A stretch of 64,000 nucleotides of DNA, taken from NCBI GenBank assembly GCA_963796195.1, contig CAWCKS010000002.1:248001-312000 (forward strand), written 5' to 3'. The position numbers and the translations under genes were made by a program. This DNA is from CAWCKS01 sp963796195. GTDB lineage: Bacteria > Pseudomonadota > Alphaproteobacteria > Rhizobiales > Xanthobacteraceae. This document shows, in pieces, positions 42,081 to 50,090 of this stretch. The notes beneath the pieces were generated by a model. That model worked only from the letters and a program-made list of their open reading frames with translations, was not told the origin of the DNA and did no database searches. Position 1 is the stretch's first letter, and every line of letters starts with the position of its first letter.

Positions 42081-42599
42081 ATGACGCGCGACAAAAAAAT
42101 CTGCGTCGCCAGGATCGGCGCCGCCCATGGTGTGCGCGGCGAGGTGCGGCTGTGGACCTTTACGGAAGATCCGCTTGCCGTCGCATCCTATGGGCCGCTT
42201 GAAACAAGCGACGGCGCGCGGCGCTTCGCGATCAAGCAGCTTCGCGCGGCAAAAACTCATCTCGTCGCAATGCTGGACGGCGTCGCCTCACGCGAGGCCG
42301 CCGAGCAGCTGAATGGCGTCGAGCTTTTTGTCGCGCGAGAGAAATTGCCTGCGCCTGATGACGGTGAGTTCTATCACGCCGACCTGATCGGGCTTGCCGC
42401 CGAGACGACGCAAGGCGAACCGCTCGGCGCGATCGTCGCGGTGCATAATTTCGGCGCCGGCGACATTATCGAGATCGCGCCGCCCCGCGGGCCGACGATC
42501 ATGCTGCCATTTTCCAATGCTGTGGTGCCCGTTGTCGATATCGCCGGCGGCAAGGTCGTGATCGACAAGCCGGCGGAAATCGACGGCGATCAGGCGTAG
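42081..42599 (+). CDS. rimM: 16S rRNA maturation protein RimM
   Basis: 172 residues. The N-terminal RimM domain starts ICVARIGAAHGVRGEVRLW, and the C-terminal PRC-barrel part carries FYHADLIGL, GAIVAVHNFGAGDIIEI and MLPFSNAVVPVVD. It binds S19 and assists 30S assembly. The start ATG 42081 is preceded by GAGGGATGAGG; the frame continues upstream over rpsP. 29 bp after rpsP. Confidence 0.95.
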   Translation: MTRDKKICVARIGAAHGVRGEVRLWTFTEDPLAVASYGPLETSDGARRFAIKQLRAAKTHLVAMLDGVASREAAEQLNGVELFVAREKLPAPDDGEFYHADLIGLAAETTQGEPLGAIVAVHNFGAGDIIEIAPPRGPTIMLPFSNAVVPVVDIAGGKVVIDKPAEIDGDQA

Positions 42600-42611
42600 A
42601 GTCCGGACAAG

Positions 42612-43329
42612 ATGACCTCGACGATACCCTGGCGCGCGACGGTGCTGACGCTATACCCCGACATGTTTCCGGGACCGCTCGGCCTGAGCCTCGCCGGCAA
42701 GGCGCTGGCGGCGGGTACATGGGCGCTCGACGTCGCCGACATCCGCGATGCGGCGACCGACAAGCACCGCAGCGTCGACGACACGCCGGCCGGCGGCGGC
42801 CCCGGCATGGTGATGCGCGCCGATATTTTGGCGCGCGCGATCGATACGTTACAACTCGAGGCCGACAGGCCGCGGCTCCTGATGAGCCCGCGCGGCGTGC
42901 CGCTGACGCAGGCGCGGGTGCAGCAACTTGCCACTGGTCCCGGACCCCTGATCATCTGCGGCCGGTTCGAGGGCGTCGACCAGCGGGTCATCGAAGCGCG
43001 CGCGATTGCAGGAGATTTCGGTCGGCGACTACGTGCTATCGGGCGGCGAGATCGCGGCGATGGCGCTGATCGATGCCTGTGTCCGCCTGCTGCCGGGGGT
43101 GATGGGGCACGCAGGCTCCGGAACCGAGGAGAGTTTTGCCGAGGGCCTGCTCGAATACCCCCACTACACCCGCCCGCAGGATTTTGAGGGCCGGACGATC
43201 CCTGAAGTCCTAACAGGCGGGAATCACAAGGAAATTTCAGCCTGGCGGCGGCGGGAGGCGGAGGCCCTGACACAGCAGCGGCGGCCCGACCTGCTTGCGA
43301 AATCAGCCCGCAAGGACGAGACCAAATAG
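42612..43329 (+). CDS. trmD: tRNA (guanosine(37)-N1)-methyltransferase TrmD (frame broken once)
   Basis: SAM-dependent m1G37 methyltransferase with a trefoil knot. The N-terminal part (ATVLTLYPDMFPGPLG, DDTPAGGGPGMVMR, CGRFEGVDQRV) and the C-terminal part (SVGDYVLSGGEIAAMALIDA, the PHYTRPQDFEG segment) are in different frames, with the break near 43010 just before ISVGDY. The span is 718 nt, one more than 239 codons, so one inserted base accounts for it. TrmD is essential in bacteria, which makes a real lesion unlikely. Confidence 0.95.
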
Positions 43330-43456
43330 CGCGACAGACGGGTGACAAGCCAAGGCGTTTCCCGTATAGGAGCGCGCAATCAATCCGCACCTCGCTGGAT
43401 TTTTTCGAGATTTCGCGCAGCCTTTAAAACCGTGGCGCGCCGACGGAGATTCGACC

Positions 43457-43840
43457 ATGAACGTGATCCAGGAGATCGAGCAGGAGCAGCTGAAGAAGCT
43501 GTCGGCCGGCAAGGACATTCCGGACTTCGGGCCGGGCGACACCGTCATCGTCAACGTCAAGGTGGTGGAAGGCGAGCGCTCCCGCGTGCAGGCCTATGAG
43601 GGCGTGTGCATCGGCCGCTCCGGCGGCGGGCTCAACGAGAGCTTCACCGTCCGCAAGATTTCCTACGGCGAAGGCGTCGAGCGCGTGTTTCCGCTGTATT
43701 CGCCGATGATCAATTCCATCAAGCTGGTGCGCAAGGGCAAGGTGCGGCGCGCCAAGCTGTATTACCTGCGCGGTCGCCGCGGCAAGTCGGCGCGCATCGT
43801 CGAGAAGCAGGACAATCGCGCCGCAGCGGCGAACGAGTAA
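43457..43840 (+). CDS. rplS: 50S ribosomal protein L19
   Basis: 127 residues. MNVIQEIEQEQLKKL at the start, the L19 core FGPGDTVIVNVKVVEGERSR, VERVFPLYSPMINSI and RAKLYYLRGRRGK. It sits at the 30S-50S interface. It closes the rpsP-rimM-trmD-rplS set and is followed by a terminator. Confidence 0.97.
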   Translation: MNVIQEIEQEQLKKLSAGKDIPDFGPGDTVIVNVKVVEGERSRVQAYEGVCIGRSGGGLNESFTVRKISYGEGVERVFPLYSPMINSIKLVRKGKVRRAKLYYLRGRRGKSARIVEKQDNRAAAANE

Positions 43841-43869
43841 TTTTCTTCGCACGATCGGCGGAATGCAAG

Positions 43870-43900
43870 AAAGCGCTGCAGTTGCGGCGCTTTTTTTGTT
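43870..43900 (+). terminator. Rho-independent terminator after rplS
   Basis: Stem AAAGCGC (43870-43876) with GCGCTTT (43887-43893), inner GC pair, then a T-run TTTTTTTGTT. It ends the ribosomal protein transcript. Confidence 0.85.
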
Positions 43901-43973
43901 GTTCCTCGTGCGTGAGGAGGCCGGGCAGCAGCCGTCGCAGAACGGCATCGAGTCGCTCGCCTATGACCGCGGC

Positions 43974-44017
43974 CATCCATCCTTCGAGGACGCGCTGTCG
44001 CGCTCCGCAGGATGAGG
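43974..44017. repeat. CTTCGAGACG-type palindromic repeat, degenerate copy
   Basis: CATCCTTCGAGGACGCGC...GCGCTCCGCAGGATGAGG; the palindrome is kept but has small differences from the other copies. It lies at the 3' end between rplS and the convergent VOC gene. Confidence 0.6.
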
Positions 44018-44034
44018 AGTTTGCGCAACGGACG

Positions 44035-44502
44035 CTATTTCTTCTCCGCCTTTTTCTCTGCACCCGCCTTGGTCTTCTCCGCCGACGAATTGCTGGCGGT
44101 GAGCGGGCCGTTCAACAGCCAGCGGTGGCCGAAAGGATCGCGGATCACGGCGAAGCGCGTGCCCCAGAACGAGTTGGTCGGCCCCATCTCGCCGGACGCG
44201 CCGAGCGCGGTGGCGCGCTTGTAGACTTCGTCGACCTTCTCATAGGTGTCGAACTCGAGGCTGATCGAGCACGTCACGGGTTCGCCGGGCATCGGGCTCC
44301 GCACCTTGCCGAACTCGGGAAACGCGTCGGCCAGGAACACCGAGCCGCCGTTGATCAGGAGTTCGCAGTGCATGATGCGCATGCCGTCCAGCGCGGGCAT
44401 CAGCGCCTTCTGAGTTGCGCCAAACGCCGCCGCATAGAACGTGATTGCGCCGAGGCAAGGCGACACCGTGAGGTAGGGCGCAACCGGTGGGCGATCAGCC
44501 AT
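44035..44502 (-). CDS. VOC family protein (glyoxalase-like, PhnB/YdhR type)
   Basis: 155 residues. The vicinal oxygen chelate fold is seen as PYLTVSPCLGAITFYAAAFGA at the N-terminus, the HCELLINGGSVFLAD strand, and FWGTRFAVIRDPFGHRWLL at the end, typical of PhnB-like small VOC proteins. The C-terminal 20 residues are Lys/Ala-rich (EKTKAGAEKKAEKK). Activity is unassigned. Confidence 0.87.
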   Translation of the reverse strand: MADRPPVAPYLTVSPCLGAITFYAAAFGATQKALMPALDGMRIMHCELLINGGSVFLADAFPEFGKVRSPMPGEPVTCSISLEFDTYEKVDEVYKRATALGASGEMGPTNSFWGTRFAVIRDPFGHRWLLNGPLTASNSSAEKTKAGAEKKAEKK

Positions 44503-44681
44503 TTCTTCACCTCAAGCCAAAGGCTCATGCAGGTCAGACGAGCGTCAGGATACTTCCACAAAAAGCTTCAGGCGAGTAAAACCCGGCGCGAAGTTTGACC
44601 GCAACGCCGAACAGGGTGACCGCCGCGGTGCAAACAACCGATCACGATATAACGGCATAACGGCCTCAGGGACCCCGACCA

Positions 44682-46096
44682 ATGGCATCAGGCAAACCGC
44701 GCACGCTGTACGACAAGATCTGGGACGACCACCTGGTCGACGAGCAGCCCGACGGCACCTGCCTGCTTTATATCGACCGCCATCTCGTCCACGAGGTGAC
44801 GAGCCCGCAGGCGTTCGAAGGCCTGCGCGTGTCGGGCCGCAAGGTGCGCGCCCCGGAGAAGACGCTCGCCGTGGTCGATCACAACATCCCCACCACCGAC
44901 CGCACCAAGCCCAATCCTGACCCCGAGTCCGCCGAGCAGATCCGCGTCATGGCGCAGAACGCTAGAGATTTCGGCATCGAGTATTACGACGCGTTCGACA
45001 AGCGGCAGGGCATCGTCCACATCATCGGCCCCGAGCAGGGCTTTACCCTGCCCGGCACCACGATCGTGTGCGGCGACAGCCACACCTCGACCCACGGCGC
45101 GTTCGGCGCGCTGGCGCACGGCATCGGCACCTCCGAGGTCGAGCATGTCCTGGCGACGCAGACGCTGATCCAGAACAAGGCGAAGAACATGCGCGCGATC
45201 GTCGACGGCAAATTGTCCGACGGCGTCACCGCCAAGGACATTATCCTGTCGATCATCGGCGAGATCGGCACCGCCGGCGGCACCGGCCACGTGCTGGAAT
45301 ATTACGGCGAGGCGTTTTCGCGCGCTGTCGATGGAAGGCCGCATGACCGTCTGCAACATGTCGATCGAGGGCGGCGCGCGCGCCGGTCTCGTCGCGCCCG
45401 ACGAGAAGGCATTTGCGTTCCTCAAGGACCGGCCGAAGTCGCCGAAGGGCAAGGCGTGGGACCAGGCGCTGCGCTACTGGGAGACGCTGCGCAGCGACGA
45501 CGGCGCGCACTTCGACAAGGTCATTCGCCTCGATGCGGCCAAGCTGCCGCCGGTGGTGACCTGGGGCACGTCGCCGGAAGACGTCATCACCGTCGACCGG
45601 CAAGGTGCCGAACCCGGCCGACATCGCCGATGAAGCCAAGCGCCTCTCGAAGGAGCGCGCGCTGGCCTACATGGGGCTCGCCGCCGGCACCAAGATCACC
45701 GACATCAAACTCGACCGCGTCTTCATCGGCTCCTGCACCAACGGCCGCATCGAGGATTTGCGCGCCGCGGCCAAGGTGGTCGAGGGCAAGACCGTCAACG
45801 GCAACGTCAACGCGATGATCGTGCCGGGCTCGGGTCTCGTGAAGGCGCAGGCCGAAGCCGAAGGCCTCGACAAGATCTTCCTCAAGGCCGGCTTCGAGTG
45901 GCGCGAGCCGGGCTGCTCGATGTGCCTGGCGATGAACCCGGACAAGCTGGCGCCGGAGGAGCGCTGCGCCTCGACCTCGAACCGCAATTTCGAGGGCCGC
46001 CAGGGTTTCAAGGGCCGCACGCATCTCGTGTCGCCGGCGATGGCGGCGGCGGCGGCGATCGCGGGTCACTTCGTCGACATCCGCGAGTGGCGGTGA
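44682..46096 (+). CDS. leuC: 3-isopropylmalate dehydratase large subunit (frame broken twice)
   Basis: The [4Fe-4S] subunit of the leucine biosynthesis enzyme. The start MASGKPRTLYDKIWDDH is typical. Conserved blocks are GDSHTSTHGAFGALAHGIGT, MEGRMTVCNMSIEGGARAG, FIGSCTNGRIEDLRAA and GCSMCLAMNPDKL; the cluster cysteines fall in these. The frame changes twice, near 45318 (before RALSMEGRM) and 45595 (GTCGACCGG where GTCACCGG restores VTGKVPNP). The span of 1415 nt is exactly two over 471 codons, so two inserted bases explain it. leuD is not in the window. Confidence 0.94.
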
Positions 46097-46220
46097 ACGG
46101 CTGACCACCGGTGCCGCGCAAGTTGCTGATCGCGCGAAGGTTTTCGTGCGATTTTGGGGGGTTTTGCGGGCACGTGTGAACGCCGTCGCCTGATCCGAAG
46201 GGCGCGAGCCAAGAGGACAC

Positions 46221-46592
46221 ATGAGATCGACCGGTTTTTCCGCTATAGAAAAATCGGCGGTGACGGCCGCCTGCCAGCACCTGATCGACGACTTCCTGAA
46301 ACCCCGCTTCCTGCCCATGATCCGGCCGACGCAGTTCAACTATCCTGTCGATATCCTGGGCAAGTGGCACGGCACCAAGTATCGCTTCATTCAACGTTAC
46401 CGCTCCGGCTTCCCGGAGAATCTCGGCGAAGAGTTCGATGCCCCCTTCGCGCGCCTCGACTGGATCAGCCGCAACCGCTTCGACATCCAGTGGCACCGCC
46501 ACACCGGAGAATGGTTCTGCCTGCATCGCGGCCTTACCCTCACCGAAGCGATCGACACGCTAAAGTCCGACGGATTGCTCCATCCCCATTGA
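46221..46592 (+). CDS. Uncharacterised protein with DUF3024-like layout
   Basis: 123 residues starting MRSTGFSAIEKSAVTAACQH. The C-terminal half (DIQWHRHTGEWFCLHRGLTL) has the pattern of a hydrophobic-aromatic beta-rich domain like DUF3024, but I cannot confirm membership. 124 bp after leuC; function unknown. Confidence 0.6.
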   Translation: MRSTGFSAIEKSAVTAACQHLIDDFLKPRFLPMIRPTQFNYPVDILGKWHGTKYRFIQRYRSGFPENLGEEFDAPFARLDWISRNRFDIQWHRHTGEWFCLHRGLTLTEAIDTLKSDGLLHPH

Positions 46593-46628
46593 ATATCGCA
46601 AGCTCAGCGGGGTTTTGCGGAACGAGCC

Positions 46629-46753
46629 CGTAGGGCGGAATAGCGTAAGCGTATTCCGCCGGTTTCGTTCTCGGCACTCGCGTGGCGGCGCAATACGCGG
46701 AGTTTATCATCGGGCCGCGCTTTGCGCGGACCCGTTGGCGATTGCGCCCTACA
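46629..46753. repeat. GTAGGGCGGAATAGCG-type dispersed repeat
   Basis: Opens GTAGGGCGGAATAGCGTAAG, with TAGGGCGGAATA and TATTCCGCC as inverted arms, and closes with GGCGATTGCGCCCTAC. It is a palindromic intergenic element in the 569-bp gap between the DUF3024-like gene and the DUF2236 gene, which holds no gene. Confidence 0.7.
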
Positions 46754-46829
46754 ATTTTCAAACAGCAAAAATCATCTCGCGGCACGATGTGCCCGAGGTT
46801 TGCCCCTTACTTTCGCGCTCTCTGAACTT

Positions 46830-46950
46830 GCGAGGGCGCAGGGAAAACCGGATGCCAGCTGGCACCCGCGGCCTCGTACGAAAACGGTAGTGAAGTCGTA
46901 CGAGCTTCATTCACCGCAAGGTTCAACCGACATCCGGTTTTCCCTGCAAC
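46830..46950. repeat. Inverted-repeat element CAGGGAAAACCGGATG...CATCCGGTTTTCCCTG
   Basis: Two perfect 16-base arms (46839-46854 and 46931-46946) about 76 bp apart, with a smaller internal inverted repeat (CTCGTACG...CGTACGAG). It would form a long cruciform or RNA hairpin. It lies in the same gene-free gap as the preceding repeat, about 215 bp before the DUF2236 gene. Confidence 0.75.
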
Positions 46951-47161
46951 GATGGACTGACGTTGGCCAATGCTGTCAGCGTCCATCGTATCCCGGCCCG
47001 CATTCGCCAGCGGTCGCGACGCGTCCCTCTGGGGACCGGAATTGATTCGGATCATTACACTAGACGTTGTCAGCGGCAAGCAAAATATTTGCATCAAGCG
47101 TAGCCAGGGACGAGTGCGTGCCCCGTTCCGGCCGCTTGGCGCACACTATATCCATTGCGCG

Positions 47162-48352
47162 ATGCTCCGCCTCCTCCCCTCCGCCGTCACGCTGCCCTGG
47201 CCGTTGCAGGACCGGCTCGATGATCTCTTGCGCGCGCTGCTCGAGGAGACGCGGAGACCCGGATCGACTTCACGCAGCCGGCCGGCGAGCCTGCGCTGCT
47301 TGCGCCTGGCTCGACTCTCGTGGCGCGTGTTCAAGAATCCGCTCAGCGTGTTCATCGGCGGCATCACGGCCGTGATCATGGAGCTCGCCGAGCCGCGCGT
47401 GCGCTCGGGCGTGTGGGACCACACGACGTTCCGCACCGATCCGGTGCGGCGGCTGCGCCGGACCGGGCTCGCGGCAATGGTGACGATCTATGGCCCGCGC
47501 AGCACGGCGGAAGCGATGATCGCGCGGGTGCGGCGCATGCATGACACGATCACGGGCGTCACGCCGGCGGGAGAGGCGTATCGCGCCGACGACGTCGAGC
47601 TCCTGAACTGGGTGCACGCCACAGCGGCGTTCGGCTTCCTGCAGGCGTATCACGCCTACGTGCAGCCGCTCGCGCAAGCCGAGCGTGATCGCTTCAATGC
47701 CGAGGGTGTTCGCGCCGCTTCGCTCTATGGCGCGACCGGCGCGCCGCGATCCGAGGCCGAGTTCGCGACGAGGCTCGGTGCGATGGCGGATCGGCTGGAG
47801 CGCTCCGACATCATCCTCGAATTCCTCGAGATCATGCGCTCCGCGCCGGTGCTGCCTTTGCCGTTGCGACCGCTACAGCATGTTCTGGTGCGCGCCGCGG
47901 TCGAGCTCGTGCCGCGCTGGCTGACCACGAAGCTCGGGCTCGAGCGTCATGGTCTGCGCGGCTTCGAGGCGGAGCTGGTGCGGCAGGCGGGCACGCTCGC
48001 CGATCGCGTCGTGATCAACTCAAATCCGGCGGTGCAGGCGTGCCGGCGCATGGGATTGCCAGCGGATTATCTTTATGCGCGGCCGCTTGAATGCGAGAGC
48101 CTGCGCTTCCAACTCCAATGCCAAGATCGCCACAACGGCGGAGTATCGACAACCTCAGGTGGCCACAACTTCTTTCGCGCGGTCCCCCTCCCCCGCTTCG
48201 CTACGCAGGGGAGGATGATCCAACGCAGGCTTGCCCTGCACGCTCGCTCCCGCACTTGCCTCCCTCCCCAACGAGCGCATGATCGCCTCGCTCAAAAATT
48301 GCAGCCCGCGCGGGGCGGGACAGGGGAGGCTCAACAATGTCGACCGATCTGA
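47162..48352 (+). CDS. DUF2236 / MpaB-like oxygenase family protein (two compensating frame breaks)
   Basis: The MpaB/rubber oxygenase (Lcp)-type DUF2236 fold, probably heme-binding, substrate unknown. The bulk (SWRVFKNPLSVFIGGITAV, HTTFRTDPVRRLRRTG, VHATAAFGFLQAYHAYV) is in one frame. Between about 47255 and 47320 the family-like reading is in a second frame (TRIDFTQPAGEPALLAPGS), so two indels cancel and leave about 20 wrong residues in the continuous frame. The end is also suspect: family similarity stops near LPADYLYARPLE (48090) and the last 85 codons cross repeats, so the true stop is probably near 48095. ATG 47162 is the likely start. Confidence 0.78.
   Translation: MLRLLPSAVTLPWPLQDRLDDLLRALLEETRRPGSTSRSRPASLRCLRLARLSWRVFKNPLSVFIGGITAVIMELAEPRVRSGVWDHTTFRTDPVRRLRRTGLAAMVTIYGPRSTAEAMIARVRRMHDTITGVTPAGEAYRADDVELLNWVHATAAFGFLQAYHAYVQPLAQAERDRFNAEGVRAASLYGATGAPRSEAEFATRLGAMADRLERSDIILEFLEIMRSAPVLPLPLRPLQHVLVRAAVELVPRWLTTKLGLERHGLRGFEAELVRQAGTLADRVVINSNPAVQACRRMGLPADYLYARPLECESLRFQLQCQDRHNGGVSTTSGGHNFFRAVPLPRFATQGRMIQRRLALHARSRTCLPPQRAHDRLAQKLQPARGGTGEAQQCRPI
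48180..48331. repeat. C-rich hairpin repeat region
   Basis: CCCCTCCCCCGCTTCGCTACGC followed by AGGGGAGG near 48181-48215, and a second GGGGCGGGACAGGGGAGG near 48312-48330, with an inverted relation (CTCCCC/GGGGAG). It overlaps the doubtful tail of the DUF2236 frame and ends before the MAPEG gene. Confidence 0.5.
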
Positions 48353-48729
48353 AATATCTGGCGTTCACCGCCATGCTCACGGCGGCGTTATGGATTCCGT
48401 ACGTCGTCTGCCAGGTGCAGACCAACGGCTTTCTCAGCCCGGCCAACTATGTCGACCCGACGCCGCGGCCGGTGCCGCTGTGGGGCAAGCGCGCCGACCG
48501 CACCTATATGAACGCGGTGGAGACGTTCGCGCCGTTCGCAGCGCTCGTGATCGTCGCGCATCTCGCCGGCAAGGCCAACGGCATGACGGCATTCTGGGCG
48601 ATGAGTTTCTTCTGGCTGCGGCTCGCGCACGCGGTCGTGTACCTGCTTGGCTTCCCGTTCGTGCGCACGCTGATCTTCACGCTCGGCTTCGTGTGCGTGG
48701 TCGGGATCTTCTGGGAGGTGGTGAAGTAG
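48337..48729 (+). CDS. MAPEG family protein
   Basis: 130 residues with four hydrophobic segments and the MAPEG pattern (YVDPTPRPVPLWGKRADRTY near residue 39, then NAVETFAPFAALV). Eukaryotic relatives are membrane glutathione-dependent enzymes; bacterial ones are mostly uncharacterised. The start ATG at 48337 is 16 bp before the nominal end of the upstream frame. Confidence 0.88.
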   Translation: MSTDLKYLAFTAMLTAALWIPYVVCQVQTNGFLSPANYVDPTPRPVPLWGKRADRTYMNAVETFAPFAALVIVAHLAGKANGMTAFWAMSFFWLRLAHAVVYLLGFPFVRTLIFTLGFVCVVGIFWEVVK

Positions 48730-48836
48730 GAGGCGAGAACAAGCGCGTGGGCACGGCGCGGTGCGCCTCTGCCCACCCTACGGCGCTCACGCCTCATTCA
48801 GCCGCGTCTCGAACCATGAGGTCACGGGATCATGGG

Positions 48837-48883
48837 CCTCATCCTTCGAGACGCCCGGCTTCGCTCGGCGCCTCAGGATGAGG
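48837..48883. repeat. CTTCGAGACG-type palindromic repeat
   Basis: CCTCATCCTTCGAGACGCCCGG...GCGCCTCAGGATGAGG, preceded by CGTCTCGAACCATGAGG as at 22772-22786. It lies between the MAPEG gene and the convergent zinc-ribbon gene. Confidence 0.78.
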
Positions 48884-48901
48884 AGACGGATTGCTGTCCC
48901 C

Positions 48902-49108
48902 TCACAGCGTATGCTGTCTCGTGCCGCATTCCTTGCAGGTAAACTCGGCGCGGGTTTCGCCGGGCTCCGCCATGACGCGGTTGGGCGCGCCGCATTTGCC
49001 GCACTTCGCCTCGATCCGGGTCTTGCCCTGCTTCACGGTGACTTTGCCGCGCTCCAGCGCCTCGCGAATGAGACGCTCGGTTTCGTCGCGCATCGCCTTC
49101 TTGTCCAT
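48902..49108 (-). CDS. Small zinc-ribbon protein
   Basis: 68 residues. Two CxxC pairs, CGKCGAPNRV and CKECGTRQHTL, form a zinc ribbon; the N-terminal half is a charged helix (DKKAMRDETERLIREALERG). The start at ATG 49108 is favoured by AGGA 7 bases upstream; a GTG at 49114 is an alternative. No family name; a nucleic acid or protein binding role is possible. Confidence 0.72.
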   Translation of the reverse strand: MDKKAMRDETERLIREALERGKVTVKQGKTRIEAKCGKCGAPNRVMAEPGETRAEFTCKECGTRQHTL

Positions 49109-49330
49109 GATCACGTCCTGATGGCCACTTCCCGATCAAAGCGCTGCGGGCCGGAATTCCTGCCAAAACGGTCGCCGCCGCCGAATTGCCGGGCCGACTT
49201 GTAGCAAATTGGCGCGCAATGTCGCGCGAAGATTTCGCGACGGCGGACCGAACAATTTGCGCGAGATCATGTTGCGGCCACGTCCATGCGTGATAGAACG
49301 CGCGCTCTGAAAAACTGAGAGCGTGAGACG

Positions 49331-49875
49331 TTGGCCAAGGCAAAGACCAAGACGGCGGTGAAGGCGAAAGCGGCAAAGGCGCCCGCGGCACGCAAGGCGG
49401 CGGCAACGAAAGCTGCCGTTGCGAAGCCGGCTGCGCGCAAAGCCGTGAAGCCGACCAAGACTGTCGCGCCGAAGAAGGCCGCACCGGCCCGGCTCGCGAA
49501 GGTCTTGACGCCCGCAAAGATCGCGCCCGCGCCGAAGACGGCGGAGATTGCAAAGCCGGAACTCGCCGTGGCCGCAATCGTCAAGCCGGCCGATTGTAGC
49601 TGGCGAAGGTCTCAGCCCCGCTGAAACTCGTCGATCCGCCGAAGCCCGTGTCTGCACCACAGCCGCGTCGCACCGCGCCGTCCGCCGCGGCCCCCCAGCT
49701 TCGCGCGGATCTTCCGCCGGCCTCGGGCTTCGTGCTGATGGTCGACGGCCATTTCAAGAACCAGTTCGAGACGCTGAAGAGCGCAAAGACCGCAGCCAGC
49801 GAACTGCACACGCGCTTCCCGGTGCTGCGGCTGGAAATCTATGACGCCGAGAAGAAGGCCCGGCTGAAGGTGTGA
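49331..49875 (+). CDS. Histone H1-like Ala/Lys/Pro-rich protein with a conserved C-terminal domain (frame broken once)
   Basis: About 181 codons. The N-terminal 70 residues are nearly all Ala, Lys, Pro, Thr and Val (AKAKTKTAVKAKAAKAPA and similar), like H1-type bacterial nucleoid proteins. The C-terminal part (GFVLMVDGHFKNQFETLKSA, then ELHTRFPVLRLEIYDAEKKA) looks like a separate alpha/beta domain. A one-base change near 49600 joins them (LVDPPKPVSAPQPRR). The start is TTG 49331 or an undetected ATG upstream. DNA binding is inferred from composition only. Confidence 0.6.
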
Positions 49876-49881
49876 GGGGCT

Positions 49882-50023
49882 GGTCGTCCCCGCGAAAGCG
49901 GGGACCCATAACCCCGGTGGGTGCTTTCGGCCGCGACACTTTTGCAGACCCATTACGATCAGTTCGGCCCGTCGTCCCAACATTGCTGCGGCGTATGGGT
50001 CCCCGCTTTCGCGGGGACGACCA
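49882..50023. repeat. Polar two-hairpin element, copy 2
   Basis: GGTCGTCCCCGCGAAAGCGGGG, then ACCCATAACCCC, a spacer of about 70 bp, GCTGCGGCGTATGGGT and CCCCGCTTTCGCGGGGACGACC. Copies with the same polarity occur at 7416, 51274 and 57444, and the opposite polarity at 62570. Confidence 0.88.
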
Positions 50024-50090
50024 TTGGTAATGCACACCACGCGTCCCCACTGACTCTTTCCGGCGCGCGAATTCCGCTAAAGTCGCGCCC

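Noticed and set aside
42612..43329. Programmed ribosomal frameshifting as explanation for the trmD, dapF, leuC and similar breaks.
   Set aside because: Breaks are scattered, have no shared slippery site or pseudoknot, affect unrelated genes at random places, and most are +1 insertions that restore the family sequence if removed.
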